64,000 nt of DNA, taken from assembly GCF_045310675.1 (NCBI RefSeq), contig NZ_JBJHZZ010000001.1:186001-250000 (forward strand), read 5' to 3'. The translations under genes and the position numbers were made by a program. The notes under the pieces were generated by a model that worked only from the letters and a program-made list of their open reading frames with translations, made no database searches and was not told where the DNA came from. Positions within the stretch are counted from its first letter, which is position 1; each line of letters starts with the position of its first letter. The stretch is from Clostridium_AT stratigraminis. Its GTDB lineage: Bacteria; Bacillota; Clostridia; Clostridiales; Clostridiaceae. Shown piece after piece: positions 24,592-33,232 of the stretch.

Positions 24592-25089
24592 ATGTACACA
24601 GCAGATTATTTTGTGAAAAAATTAGATATGATATCGCATCCAGAAGGTGGATTTTATAAAGAAAGTTTTGTTTCAAGTGAAAATATATCAGATAGAAGAT
24701 TAAATGTTGTAATTGAAGAATCAAGAAAGCTTTGGACTAGTATATATTTTTTACTTAGAGATGGTGAAGTCTCAAATTTTCATAGATTAAAATCTGATGA
24801 AATGTGGTACTATCATTCTGGTTCTTCACTAACTATTTATATGATTACACCTGAAGGAGAACTTATTACAGAAGAACTTGGACTTAATATTGAAAAGGGA
24901 GAAAAACCTCAAATATTAGTTCCTAAGGATTACATATTTGGTTCTGCAATGAACAATGAAGGTTATGCTTTAGTTGGTTGTATGGTATCTCCAGGCTTTG
25001 AATTTAAAGATTTTGAGTTGTTTGAAAGGAACTACTTATTGGAAATATATCCTGAGTATGAACAAGTAATTATTAAGTTAACGAAATAG
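24592..25089 (+). CDS. cupin-type DUF985 protein
   Basis: A 165-residue protein with GAGAGGAGC before its ATG. MISHPEGGFYKESF, TSIYFLLRDGEVSNFHRLKSDEMWYYHSG and the later LVGCMVSPGFEFKDFEL are diagnostic of the DUF985 (cupin_5) family, a single beta-barrel. FHRL...DEMWYYH supplies the two His and acidic residues that often bind metal in cupins. Plant and yeast relatives have been linked to nucleotide-sugar epimerase-like folds but a reaction is not established. A terminator follows. Confidence 0.85.
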   Translation: MYTADYFVKKLDMISHPEGGFYKESFVSSENISDRRLNVVIEESRKLWTSIYFLLRDGEVSNFHRLKSDEMWYYHSGSSLTIYMITPEGELITEELGLNIEKGEKPQILVPKDYIFGSAMNNEGYALVGCMVSPGFEFKDFELFERNYLLEIYPEYEQVIIKLTK

Positions 25090-25114
25090 AGTACTATAAA
25101 TTCACCATTATTTA

Positions 25115-25142
25115 AAAGCCGCATTTATTGCGACTTTTTTGC
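25115..25142 (+). terminator. rho-independent terminator
   Basis: AAGCCGCA pairs with TGCGACTT around TTTAT and is followed by a TTTTTTG tail. Confidence 0.75.
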
Positions 25143-25265
25143 GTTTATATGACTATTGTTTCTACTGCATTTATAGACCACTTTGCTATATAGTGGTATA
25201 ATTCTATTGATAATAATTATTGATTATAAAGTAGATTATGAGTAATACAGAAAGAAAGGAACCCT

Positions 25266-26069
25266 ATGGAGAAATTAAAGCTTTTTGAAATGATAAAGAT
25301 TAATCCTAATACTATAGCAGCTATAGATAATCCAACAGATGAGATGAAATACTTAGCCATTAAAACTAATGGTCTTATGTTAAAATATATAGATAACCCA
25401 ACCAGGGAAATGCAAGAATTAGCTATGGAAAATAACCCAGCAGCCATTAAATTTATTAATAACCCTACTGAAGAAATGATGATTAAAGCTGTAAAAGCTG
25501 GATGGCCGAACTTAGAGTATATTAAAAATCCAACTATAACTGTAATTAATTTAGCTGTAAGTGAGGCTGGATGGGCTATTAGATATGTTGATAATCCAAG
25601 TGAGGAGCTTCAACTATTAGCTGTAAGAAAAAATTACGATGCTATAAGGCTTATAAAAGAGCCCTTTGAGAGTGTGCAAGAAGAGGCAGTAAAAATAAGC
25701 TATGATGCACTAAGATATATAAAATCACCTACCTATAATACAGAGCTAATAGCTGTAAAAAATAATGAAGAGGCTATTAAATTTATAAACGATTTAGACA
25801 AGAAGAAGATACTAGAGTTTCTAAAGATTAATATTTTAGTGATTAAATATGTAATGAAGGAAGTTTCTAAAGAAGAATTAGAAGAAGTATTAAAGGGTGA
25901 ATTATCAAAGGAAGATGTGGAAGAAAAATATGTAAGAGACTTTTTAAATTATAATACCCTAGATAAGAACAGTGACATTATGGAAATGGATAAGATAATG
26001 TTTATTTATAAATATGGAAGTAAGAAAGCAAAGAAAATGGCTGTAGATGAGAAGCTTAAGATAATATAG
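25266..26069 (+). CDS. 22-residue helical repeat protein (DUF4116-like)
   Basis: A 267-residue protein made of eight consecutive 22-residue units from about residue 20 to 195 with the pattern I-x-N-P-T-x-E-(M/L)-x-x-x-A-(I/V)-x-x-(N/G)-x-x-A-(I)-(K/R)-(Y/F). The pattern resembles the DUF4116 repeats. The C-terminal 70 residues are charged and helical (SKEELEEVLKGELSKEDVEEKYV). AGAAAGGAACCCT precedes the ATG. It lies 12 bases before the AAA ATPase gene, so it belongs to a three-gene operon and is probably an adaptor or a substrate-recognising scaffold. That role is inference. Confidence 0.75.
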   Translation: MEKLKLFEMIKINPNTIAAIDNPTDEMKYLAIKTNGLMLKYIDNPTREMQELAMENNPAAIKFINNPTEEMMIKAVKAGWPNLEYIKNPTITVINLAVSEAGWAIRYVDNPSEELQLLAVRKNYDAIRLIKEPFESVQEEAVKISYDALRYIKSPTYNTELIAVKNNEEAIKFINDLDKKKILEFLKINILVIKYVMKEVSKEELEEVLKGELSKEDVEEKYVRDFLNYNTLDKNSDIMEMDKIMFIYKYGSKKAKKMAVDEKLKII

Positions 26070-26081
26070 GAGTGAAATAAA

Positions 26082-27212
26082 ATGAATTTTATAGATACAT
26101 TAAAAAGTGTTGATCTGGTACTAGCGACAGGAGAAGTACCATTAATAGTTGGTGAAAGCGGAATAGGAAAAACTGCTTTAGCCAAGGATATTGCCAGGGA
26201 AAATAATTGGAGTTTAATTGTTATAGATGGAAATCTTCTTAAAGAAGGTGAAATAGGTGGTCTACCTACTATAGAAGCTTATGCAGCAGTTAATGATAAG
26301 GGAGAAATGATAGAAAAGAAAACTACTGTATATGCCATTCACAATAAGCTAAGGGAAATTGATGTGGAAATAGCTAAAGGAAAAACAGTACTTTTATTTA
26401 TTGATGAGATAAATCGCTGTGAACATACAGTACAGCAGGAGTTAATGAACCTAATATTAAATAGAGAAATTAATGGATACAAGTTAAATGAAGGCGTAAA
26501 AATACTAGCAGCTATGAATCCTTCAAGTAAATATGGTTCGGATTTTGATTATCAAGTTGTGGATATGGATGCGGCACAAGAAAATAGGTTTGTGTGGCTA
26601 TACATGGAGCCTGATTATATGCAGTGGTTAGATTGGGCAATAGCTGCAGGGCTTGATCAAAAGGTTATAGAGTTTATTGGGACCTTTCCCGAATATTTAA
26701 GTAAAACAAATGAAGATGATATAAGAGCAACCCCAAGAAGCTATGAAAGAATTTCTAAGCTTTATAAAATTTATAAGGAGAGAAGTGCTTCAATACCTAG
26801 AGCTGTGTTTTTAAATGTTATAAAAGGAAATGTAGGAAAACTTATTGCCGAAGAGTTTATTAGCTTTCTTGAAGCAGATTACAATCCATTAATATCCTAT
26901 GAAGATGTTCTTTCAGGAGACTCCCTTAATGAAGCTATCACAGAAAGAGTAAGAAAGGAAAGCCATACAAGACTTTATCTAACTGCAAAGAATATTCTAA
27001 AAAGCTTAGATGCAAATGTAAAAAACTATGATTTTGACTCAAGTTATTATGTTAATAGGTTTATTGAGTTACTAAAAATATATCCTGTGGATTTAATGAT
27101 AGGAATCATGAAGGACATTAAAAATAGCTATACAGAAGTATACAAATATGCCATAGAAAATGAAGCCTTTGTAGAAGCCTTTTTTCAGGCACACAGCTTA
27201 ATAAGGGGATAA
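26082..27212 (+). CDS. MoxR-like AAA+ ATPase
   Basis: A 376-residue ATPase: Walker A GESGIGKTA (24-32), Walker B LLFIDEINR (104-112), sensor 1 in KILAAMNPS, and the arginine-finger region DDIRATPRSYERI. The order and the ENRFVWLYME and helix-2 insert style are those of MoxR/RavA-type (AAA_5) enzymes, which work with VWA-domain partners to remodel or activate other proteins. The next gene, 3 bases away, encodes such a partner. Confidence 0.88.
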   Translation: MNFIDTLKSVDLVLATGEVPLIVGESGIGKTALAKDIARENNWSLIVIDGNLLKEGEIGGLPTIEAYAAVNDKGEMIEKKTTVYAIHNKLREIDVEIAKGKTVLLFIDEINRCEHTVQQELMNLILNREINGYKLNEGVKILAAMNPSSKYGSDFDYQVVDMDAAQENRFVWLYMEPDYMQWLDWAIAAGLDQKVIEFIGTFPEYLSKTNEDDIRATPRSYERISKLYKIYKERSASIPRAVFLNVIKGNVGKLIAEEFISFLEADYNPLISYEDVLSGDSLNEAITERVRKESHTRLYLTAKNILKSLDANVKNYDFDSSYYVNRFIELLKIYPVDLMIGIMKDIKNSYTEVYKYAIENEAFVEAFFQAHSLIRG

Positions 27213-27215
27213 CAT

Positions 27216-28631
27216 ATGGAAGGTAATTTTGAGAATACCGTAAAAGGGCTTTATGAAAGTGCCTATAAAATTATTGATGCCTTTCTAAAAGAAAACCGTA
27301 GAAATAATGATGCCCAAATTACTGTACCTGAAGACTATAAGTATGAGTTCTTTAGCCTTGTAAATAAGGTTAATTTAGGTCTTATGGAAGACAAAGATAA
27401 TTTCTATGGGTATTTCTTGTTTCAAATGTCAAGAGAGATTAGATTTGATATAAGCAGTCCTACAGCTGTGAATTTTAAAAAGGCTAAATATGTTATATAT
27501 TTTAATCCCATAATTTTTTTAACTCTTAATATAGAGCAAATGGAAAGTTCAATTAAGCATGAAATACTTCATGTATTATCTATGCATTTAACAAGAGCAA
27601 GGGAATTTAAGGGAAGGTACAGCAAAATAGCTATTAATATGGCTATGGATGTAGTAGTAAATAAATATTTAAATAATTTACCTCCTTATGCCACTACTTT
27701 AGAATGGGTAAATTTAAATTATTCCTTAAAGCTTAAGCCTTTTGAGCCCTTTGAATATTATGTGGAAAAGCTTCATACTGCTATTGCTTTACTAGAAGAA
27801 GACAAGGATGCTGCAGAGGATGATAGTGATATTGATGAGAGCAATAAAGATGACAATATAGAAACTCAATATAGTCCTGAAAAAACACATGACCTTTGGG
27901 AAGACTCAAATGATATTGATGAAAAAACACTTAATGAATTTACTGAGAAGTTTGTAAGTAATTCTGAAAAAGGTACAATACCAGCCTATTTAGAAGGTAT
28001 GATTGCAGCACTTAAAAAAAGCAAGGGGGAACTTCCTTGGAATTTATATCTTCATCGGTTAATGGGAACTATTGAAAGTGATAAAAAGAAGACTATAACT
28101 AGAAGAAATAGAAGACAGCCTAATAGACTAGATTTAATGGGAGAACTTCGAAGTCATAAACCACAAATTGCTGTAGCACTTGATATAAGCGGGAGCATAA
28201 GTGATGAAGAATTTAAGCAGGCAATTAAAGAAGTACTGGGTATTGTAAAAAATTATAATCATGAAATTACAATTATAGAATGTGATGCTGAAATTAGGCG
28301 TACCTACAAAGCTAAATCTATAAATGATGTAAAAGAAAGAAGTAATGAAAGAGGCGGCACTAGGTTTTCTCCAGTTTTTGAATATGCCAATAATAATAAG
28401 GTTAACTTGCTAGTGTATTTTACTGACGGCAAAGGAGAAAATGAGCTTCAAGTAACACCTAGGGGATATAAAATTTTATGGGTTATTTCAGGAAGAGGAG
28501 AGAAACTTTCCTTAAAGGAACCCTATGGAACAGTTAAGAAGCTGAGTAATATTGAAATAAAAGATGATACACCGGATTTAAAAGATGTTATAAGAGATGG
28601 ATTTTCAATGAATAATCAGGAGAGAATCTAA
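27216..28631 (+). CDS. metallopeptidase-like plus VWA domain protein (DUF2201 type)
   Basis: A 471-residue protein with two parts. Residues 65-160 form a predicted metallopeptidase domain with HEILH (H115, E116, H119) and the downstream AINMAMDVVVNKYL that usually supplies the third ligand. An acidic linker (195-215) follows. The C-terminal 150 residues are a VWA-like domain with a MIDAS-type DISGSIS (D323, S325, S327) and GGTRFSP and YFTDG blocks. This is the DUF2201 architecture and pairs with the preceding MoxR-like ATPase. The module probably acts as a chaperone/protease-like remodeller with the repeat protein; targets are unknown. Confidence 0.88.
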   Translation: MEGNFENTVKGLYESAYKIIDAFLKENRRNNDAQITVPEDYKYEFFSLVNKVNLGLMEDKDNFYGYFLFQMSREIRFDISSPTAVNFKKAKYVIYFNPIIFLTLNIEQMESSIKHEILHVLSMHLTRAREFKGRYSKIAINMAMDVVVNKYLNNLPPYATTLEWVNLNYSLKLKPFEPFEYYVEKLHTAIALLEEDKDAAEDDSDIDESNKDDNIETQYSPEKTHDLWEDSNDIDEKTLNEFTEKFVSNSEKGTIPAYLEGMIAALKKSKGELPWNLYLHRLMGTIESDKKKTITRRNRRQPNRLDLMGELRSHKPQIAVALDISGSISDEEFKQAIKEVLGIVKNYNHEITIIECDAEIRRTYKAKSINDVKERSNERGGTRFSPVFEYANNNKVNLLVYFTDGKGENELQVTPRGYKILWVISGRGEKLSLKEPYGTVKKLSNIEIKDDTPDLKDVIRDGFSMNNQERI

Positions 28632-28732
28632 TAAATAAAAAAAATTGGATAGAATTTAAATTTTCTAAATAAGCTTGCAAAAGGACTAGGATAAGAAATT
28701 AATATTGAGCTAAGATAGTATTTAATATAATT

Positions 28733-28764
28733 ACACGCAGAGAGCATAAGTTCTGCGTGTTTTT
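28733..28764. terminator. bidirectional rho-independent terminator
   Basis: ACACGCAGA pairs perfectly with TCTGCGTGT around a 10-base loop, followed by TTTTTAAT. It separates the VWA operon from the convergent phosphoesterase gene. Confidence 0.8.
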
Positions 28765-28766
28765 AA

Positions 28767-29702
28767 TTATTTATCACATGCTTGATTTTCATTACTATTT
28801 CTTAAATCAAATGTTTCAATTGGTTCTGGTCCCCTTAATATTTTTCTTTTTATATGTAGATCACCTGTGAAGTCAGTACTGACCATCCATTGAATCAACA
28901 TTATTTTTCCATCTACTATTTCAATACCTTGTATTCCACTTGCCCTTACGCAGGATCCGTCATTGAAGTAAGGTAATTCATTGACTTTGGGGAAATGTGG
29001 TCTATGGGTATGTCCACAGATAATCATAATTTTGTTCTTTTTAATCCAATAACTATATATACGTTCAATTTTATGTATCTTATCAGCACTTCTTACGGGG
29101 CTAGCTGGATTTGTAAATCCTATAGAGTGAAGATATCTCCAAAAATATCTTACTGTAAGCCTTGTAAAGTGCCAAAACTTGTCATTCATTCTGTCTCCTT
29201 GATGACCATGAACAGTTAGTATTTCCTGCCCTGTATTTTTATGTTTAAATACTACTGATTCATATGGCGTTATTCCTGGAAATAATTCTAATTCTTCCTG
29301 ATTATAATCATCATAGTATCCATAATAATTCTTTTCTACAAATTTCCTATACTTTAAGCATATATTGTGATTGCCATATAACATGATTAATCTTTTGGAG
29401 TCAAAGAACATTTTCATTAGAGAATATACCTCATCATGTGCTAGCCTTATAGGCTTAAAATTAGAGCTTTCCCAAAGTTCATCTCCATCGCCAACCTCCA
29501 CATAAGTATATCCATTATTAAAATAGGTTTCTAATGCGAATAAAAAGATATTTTGATTTTTTGCAAATTCATCAGTTGGGGTGCTGTCTCCTCTATGACA
29601 GTCACTGAAAAAAATATATTTAGAATTATTATCAAAGTATTCAATTTGAGCATTATTATAAGCTTCAGTTAATCTCTTTGCTGCCAACTTCTTTTCTGAC
29701 AT
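28767..29702 (-). CDS. calcineurin-like metallophosphoesterase
   Basis: About 311 residues. The second Met (29702) is preferred since GAGGTG lies 7 bases before it; an ATG at 29717 would add five residues. All metal-site motifs are present: FFSDCHRGD, GDGDELW, YGNHN, VHGHQGD and ICGHTHRPHF. The HRGD after DxH and the length are like UDP-2,3-diacylglucosamine-hydrolase-type (LpxH-like) phosphoesterases found in Gram-positives, whose substrates are unknown. Cytosolic, no signal peptide. It is divergent from the transglutaminase-like gene. Confidence 0.87.
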   Translation of the reverse strand: MSEKKLAAKRLTEAYNNAQIEYFDNNSKYIFFSDCHRGDSTPTDEFAKNQNIFLFALETYFNNGYTYVEVGDGDELWESSNFKPIRLAHDEVYSLMKMFFDSKRLIMLYGNHNICLKYRKFVEKNYYGYYDDYNQEELELFPGITPYESVVFKHKNTGQEILTVHGHQGDRMNDKFWHFTRLTVRYFWRYLHSIGFTNPASPVRSADKIHKIERIYSYWIKKNKIMIICGHTHRPHFPKVNELPYFNDGSCVRASGIQGIEIVDGKIMLIQWMVSTDFTGDLHIKRKILRGPEPIETFDLRNSNENQACDK

Positions 29703-29884
29703 CTTAGAACACCTCATTGAAGTAAAAATTAATTTTTGTATTAATATAAGAAAAATTTCACTTTACAGTTAATTTACCCTTTTATTTAAGAATATATTTA
29801 ATGTAATACTTATGAAATAAATTGGAATAGTTAAGTCTAAACTGGTATAATATATAAAATTATATGATTTTTGGGGGTGGTTTT

Positions 29885-31243
29885 ATGTATTCGTTAGAAG
29901 CACTGACTTTAGGGATTCCTGAGGATGTTGAGAGATATGTAATGTATGGAGACTTTGATTCTGCGGACAGGCTTATTAACATCTACATGAAAAGAAATAT
30001 TCCAGAGCTGCTTAAAAAGAGACTTCATTATGAGAAAAGAAGAATGAGAAGACTTATTTTGGATTACATATATTCCTTTGATGAGGCACTGGAAATGGCT
30101 CTAAAGAAAATAGCGGATTTTAGTAGTGAAGAGCTTCAAAGAATGATGGATGAAAGGTTTGCTGACTGGATATACATAAATGGAAGGGTAATGCTTCATG
30201 AAAATTTTTTAGAAACTATTATAAAAGTGGTTCCCAATATATCAGATAGGCTTGTAGAAGATCATGAGGATAAGGAAACAGGCAATACAGATATTCTAAA
30301 CGATGTTATTGAGGAAATAATTAATAAGGGTGAAAAAAAGTATTTTATACATGTAAAAGCTGGACTAAGGCTTAAAAAGGAAGCTGTAAGAGAAGGTGAA
30401 ACAATCAGGGTGCAGCTTCCAATTCCAAAGGAAGCTCAGCAAATAAAGAATATAAAACTTATAAATACCTCACCAGAAGCAAAATTTATATCACCAGAGG
30501 ATTATATGCAAAGGACTGTTTACTTTGAAAAGAAGGTTACAGGTGAAGAAGAGTTTACAGTGGAGTATTCCTATGAAAATCATATTAAATGCAACCTGCC
30601 AGATCCAAATATGGTTTCAGAAAAGCAGCCTGATTTTTATACTGATGAAATGCTGCCTCAAATTAGATTTACACCATATTTAGTAAATTTAGCTCATGAA
30701 ATTGCTCAAGATGAAAAGAATCCATTGCTTAAGGCAAGAAAAATATATGATTATGTTACACAAAATGTTCAGTATTCCTTTATGAGAGAATATGCCTCCA
30801 TAATTAACATACCAGAATATGCTGCCTACAATTTAAAGGGTGACTGCGGTGTAATGGCACTTTTATTTATAACTCTTTGCAGAATTGTAGGGATACCTGC
30901 AAGATGGCAGTCTGGGCTTTATGTAAATCCTACCCATGTTGGGAACCACGATTGGGTAGAATTCTATGTTGCGCCTTATGGCTGGCTGTTTGCAGATCCA
31001 TCCTTTGGAGGAAGTGGCTATAGAACAGGAAACATGAAAAAATGGAACTTCTATTTTGGAAATCTAGATCCCTTCAGAATGGTTGCAAATTCAGATTTTC
31101 AGCAGGATTTAGTACCAGAGAAGAAGTTTTTCAGGGCTGACCCTTATGATAATCAGGTTGGAGAGGCAGAGTATGAAGATGGAGGGCTTTATCAGGAGGA
31201 TGTGGAATATATAAGGGAAATTGTGGATATTTATGAGATATAA
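29885..31243 (+). CDS. transglutaminase-like domain protein
   Basis: A 452-residue protein. The ATG at 29885 follows TTGGGGGTGG; an upstream ATG at 29864 would contain that site. Residues 1-145 are helical with many charged residues. From about 265 to 380 lies a transglutaminase core with the triad C321 (KGDCGVMALLF), H355 (NHDWVEFYV) and D371 (FADPSFGG). No signal peptide is seen, so it is probably cytosolic. Bacterial members are cysteine peptidases or cross-linking enzymes; the substrate is not known. Confidence 0.85.
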   Translation: MYSLEALTLGIPEDVERYVMYGDFDSADRLINIYMKRNIPELLKKRLHYEKRRMRRLILDYIYSFDEALEMALKKIADFSSEELQRMMDERFADWIYINGRVMLHENFLETIIKVVPNISDRLVEDHEDKETGNTDILNDVIEEIINKGEKKYFIHVKAGLRLKKEAVREGETIRVQLPIPKEAQQIKNIKLINTSPEAKFISPEDYMQRTVYFEKKVTGEEEFTVEYSYENHIKCNLPDPNMVSEKQPDFYTDEMLPQIRFTPYLVNLAHEIAQDEKNPLLKARKIYDYVTQNVQYSFMREYASIINIPEYAAYNLKGDCGVMALLFITLCRIVGIPARWQSGLYVNPTHVGNHDWVEFYVAPYGWLFADPSFGGSGYRTGNMKKWNFYFGNLDPFRMVANSDFQQDLVPEKKFFRADPYDNQVGEAEYEDGGLYQEDVEYIREIVDIYEI

Positions 31244-31385
31244 GGTTAATGGAGTGCTCAATAGCTGTAGGAGTCCACTGGGTAATCCTGCCCATTTAAT
31301 TTATTAGGCTTATAATAATTCAAAGAATCCAGAAAAGTTTTTATTAATTATATAAAATTTTAATATTTTTTAAGGAGGATTTTTT

Positions 31386-31916
31386 ATGGGGGAAATTAAT
31401 TCAAACCAATGCAGTGAACCTAAATTAGAAGAAACTATTATTACCGAAGAGTCTAATAATAAGTATGACAAGATTGGTGGATGGCTAATTCTTGTTGCTA
31501 TCGGACTTTGCATTTCAATAGTATTAAATCTTCCTACCTTTATAAAAACTATTAACTCTATTAATTCGAAAGCATGGCCCTTATTAACTACTATAGGCAC
31601 CAAATATTATCAAGCTGGTCTTAAGGAAGCTATTTACTTTGAAATTATAGGTTTCTTTATTATCTTAATTACTAATTTGTTATGTATTATTTTCTTTTTT
31701 AAGAAGAAAAGGTTATTCCCTAAATTGATGATTTCACTTTTAACTTTTAATCTAATTTTTCAAATAACTCAACATATCATAGTTATATCAAATACTTCTT
31801 TTAATGCTAATAGTACATTAACTAATTTACAATTAGCTAAACCTTTTATAACTGCTTTAGTATGGATTCCATATTTTATACTTTCAGAAAGAGTTAAAAA
31901 AACTTTTATTAAGTAA
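31386..31916 (+). CDS. DUF2569 family membrane protein
   Basis: A 176-residue protein starting behind AAGGAGGATTTTTT. After an acidic N-terminus, YDKIGGWLILVAIGL opens the first of four membrane helices and is the diagnostic start of DUF2569 (YdgK-like) proteins; helices lie at about 33-52, 80-103, 112-133 and 148-168, with WIPYFILSERVKKTF at the end, also typical. Function is unknown. A second membrane-protein gene follows 36 bases later. Confidence 0.82.
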   Translation: MGEINSNQCSEPKLEETIITEESNNKYDKIGGWLILVAIGLCISIVLNLPTFIKTINSINSKAWPLLTTIGTKYYQAGLKEAIYFEIIGFFIILITNLLCIIFFFKKKRLFPKLMISLLTFNLIFQITQHIIVISNTSFNANSTLTNLQLAKPFITALVWIPYFILSERVKKTFIK

Positions 31917-31952
31917 AGTCACTTAATATTCCAAGAAATATTGGAGACTGTT

Positions 31953-32567
31953 ATGAGATTGTCTGTAAATGAAATAGTCCAATCAAATGACTACAAGTAT
32001 TATTACAAATTCAAACAATCAGAAGGAAAGTTGTTTCTAAATGAAAATATAAAAAAAATTAGCATCATTACGTACTCCTATTATTTATTCGTCATTGCAA
32101 CAGTAACTGCGCTATTATTTTTTGTGTTTTTGAACGTATCAAGATTAGAGTTTGTTATGGGAGAACTCGGCATGGCAATTATATTATTTTTTCCTTCTAT
32201 GGTTATTCACGAACTTATTCACGCTATAGTTTCTATTTTCTTGGGAGCAAGAACTGTGAAATTGGGATTTGAAAAGGGATTAATAGTAACTAAAATAAAT
32301 AACTTTGTTATTTCAAATATAGAATATATCATAATTGCCATAACACCACTACTGACAATTATATTAATAACATTATTAGTCTTATTAATTACTAAAGGTA
32401 ATTTAATTAGTGGAATAATATTTTTATTGTTACATTTATGGTGTAGCTATGGTGATATTGCTATTGTAAACTACTGCTGGTTAAATAGAAAAAATAATAT
32501 TTATGGATTTAGTTCCGAAGACGGTTTTTTTTACTTCTATTCTAAACAAAGATATGGTCAACTATAA
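31953..32567 (+). CDS. DUF3267-like membrane zinc peptidase
   Basis: About 204 residues starting at the ATG behind ATATTGGAG. Four hydrophobic segments surround a zinc-binding motif IHELIHAI (HExxH) inside the second helix, as in DUF3267 putative zincin peptidases. The segment GARTVKLGFEKGLIVTKINNFV and a C-terminal IAIVNYCW with aromatic tail also fit that family. It would act in or at the cytoplasmic membrane; no substrate is known. Confidence 0.75.
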   Translation: MRLSVNEIVQSNDYKYYYKFKQSEGKLFLNENIKKISIITYSYYLFVIATVTALLFFVFLNVSRLEFVMGELGMAIILFFPSMVIHELIHAIVSIFLGARTVKLGFEKGLIVTKINNFVISNIEYIIIAITPLLTIILITLLVLLITKGNLISGIIFLLLHLWCSYGDIAIVNYCWLNRKNNIYGFSSEDGFFYFYSKQRYGQL

Positions 32568-32630
32568 AATGTAGATTTAGAAAGGTCATATATTTTAATC
32601 AGTTATGCTAATGTTTTAGAGGTGCTACAC

Positions 32631-33029
32631 ATGAAGAAACTAGTAAAAGTTGTTGGTGCAGTAATAGAAAATGATAATAATGAAATCTTATGTGCTCTTC
32701 GCTCTCCAGAAATGAGTCTTCCAAGTATGTGGGAGTTTCCAGGCGGAAAGGTAGAGCCAAATGAAGAGTTAGCGGTGGCTATTGTTAGGGAAATAAAAGA
32801 AGAGCTTCAATGTGACATTGAATGTATAGGAGTGTTTAATAATAATACTCATGAATACGAAAACTTTATAATAAATTTAATTACAATGGAATGTAAGATA
32901 GTAAGTGGAATTCCAATAGCTAGTGAGCACGCCAAGCTTTTATGGCTTAGAAGGGAGTGCTTAGAATCACTAGTGTGGGCTCCTGCTGATATTTCAACTG
33001 TTACACAATTATTGAAGGAAAAAGTATAG
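32631..33029 (+). CDS. Nudix hydrolase, MutT-like
   Basis: A 132-residue protein. The ATG at 32631 is preferred because AGAGGTG lies 7 bases upstream; a GTG at 32622 overlaps that site. The Nudix box GGKVEPNEELAVAIVREIKEEL is complete (GX5EX7REUXEE). The opening VVGAVIENDNNEILCALRS and the PSMWEFPGG approach are those of MutT-type 8-oxo-dGTP diphosphatases and (deoxy)CTP-cleaning relatives. It probably sanitises the nucleotide pool. A terminator overlaps the end of the gene. Confidence 0.87.
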   Translation: MKKLVKVVGAVIENDNNEILCALRSPEMSLPSMWEFPGGKVEPNEELAVAIVREIKEELQCDIECIGVFNNNTHEYENFIINLITMECKIVSGIPIASEHAKLLWLRRECLESLVWAPADISTVTQLLKEKV

Positions 33030-33056
33030 ACTTTAAATGGGCTATACTTTTATTTT
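33021..33056 (+). terminator. rho-independent terminator
   Basis: AAAGTATAG pairs perfectly with CTATACTTT around a 12-base loop and is followed by TATTTTTG. It overlaps the last codons of the Nudix gene. Confidence 0.8.
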
Positions 33057-33232
33057 TGTCAAATAATAAGACCTATAACACCTCTTTATTTAGGACTAGG
33101 CTTAATGATTCTCTTTAATAAGATTTGTCTAAATTTTGTATTATTTGGTGATATATAAATAATTTTATGATAATATTGACTTAAGATTCAATCTATATAA
33201 AGTTCATATGGACGAAGGGATGATTTGCAAAG

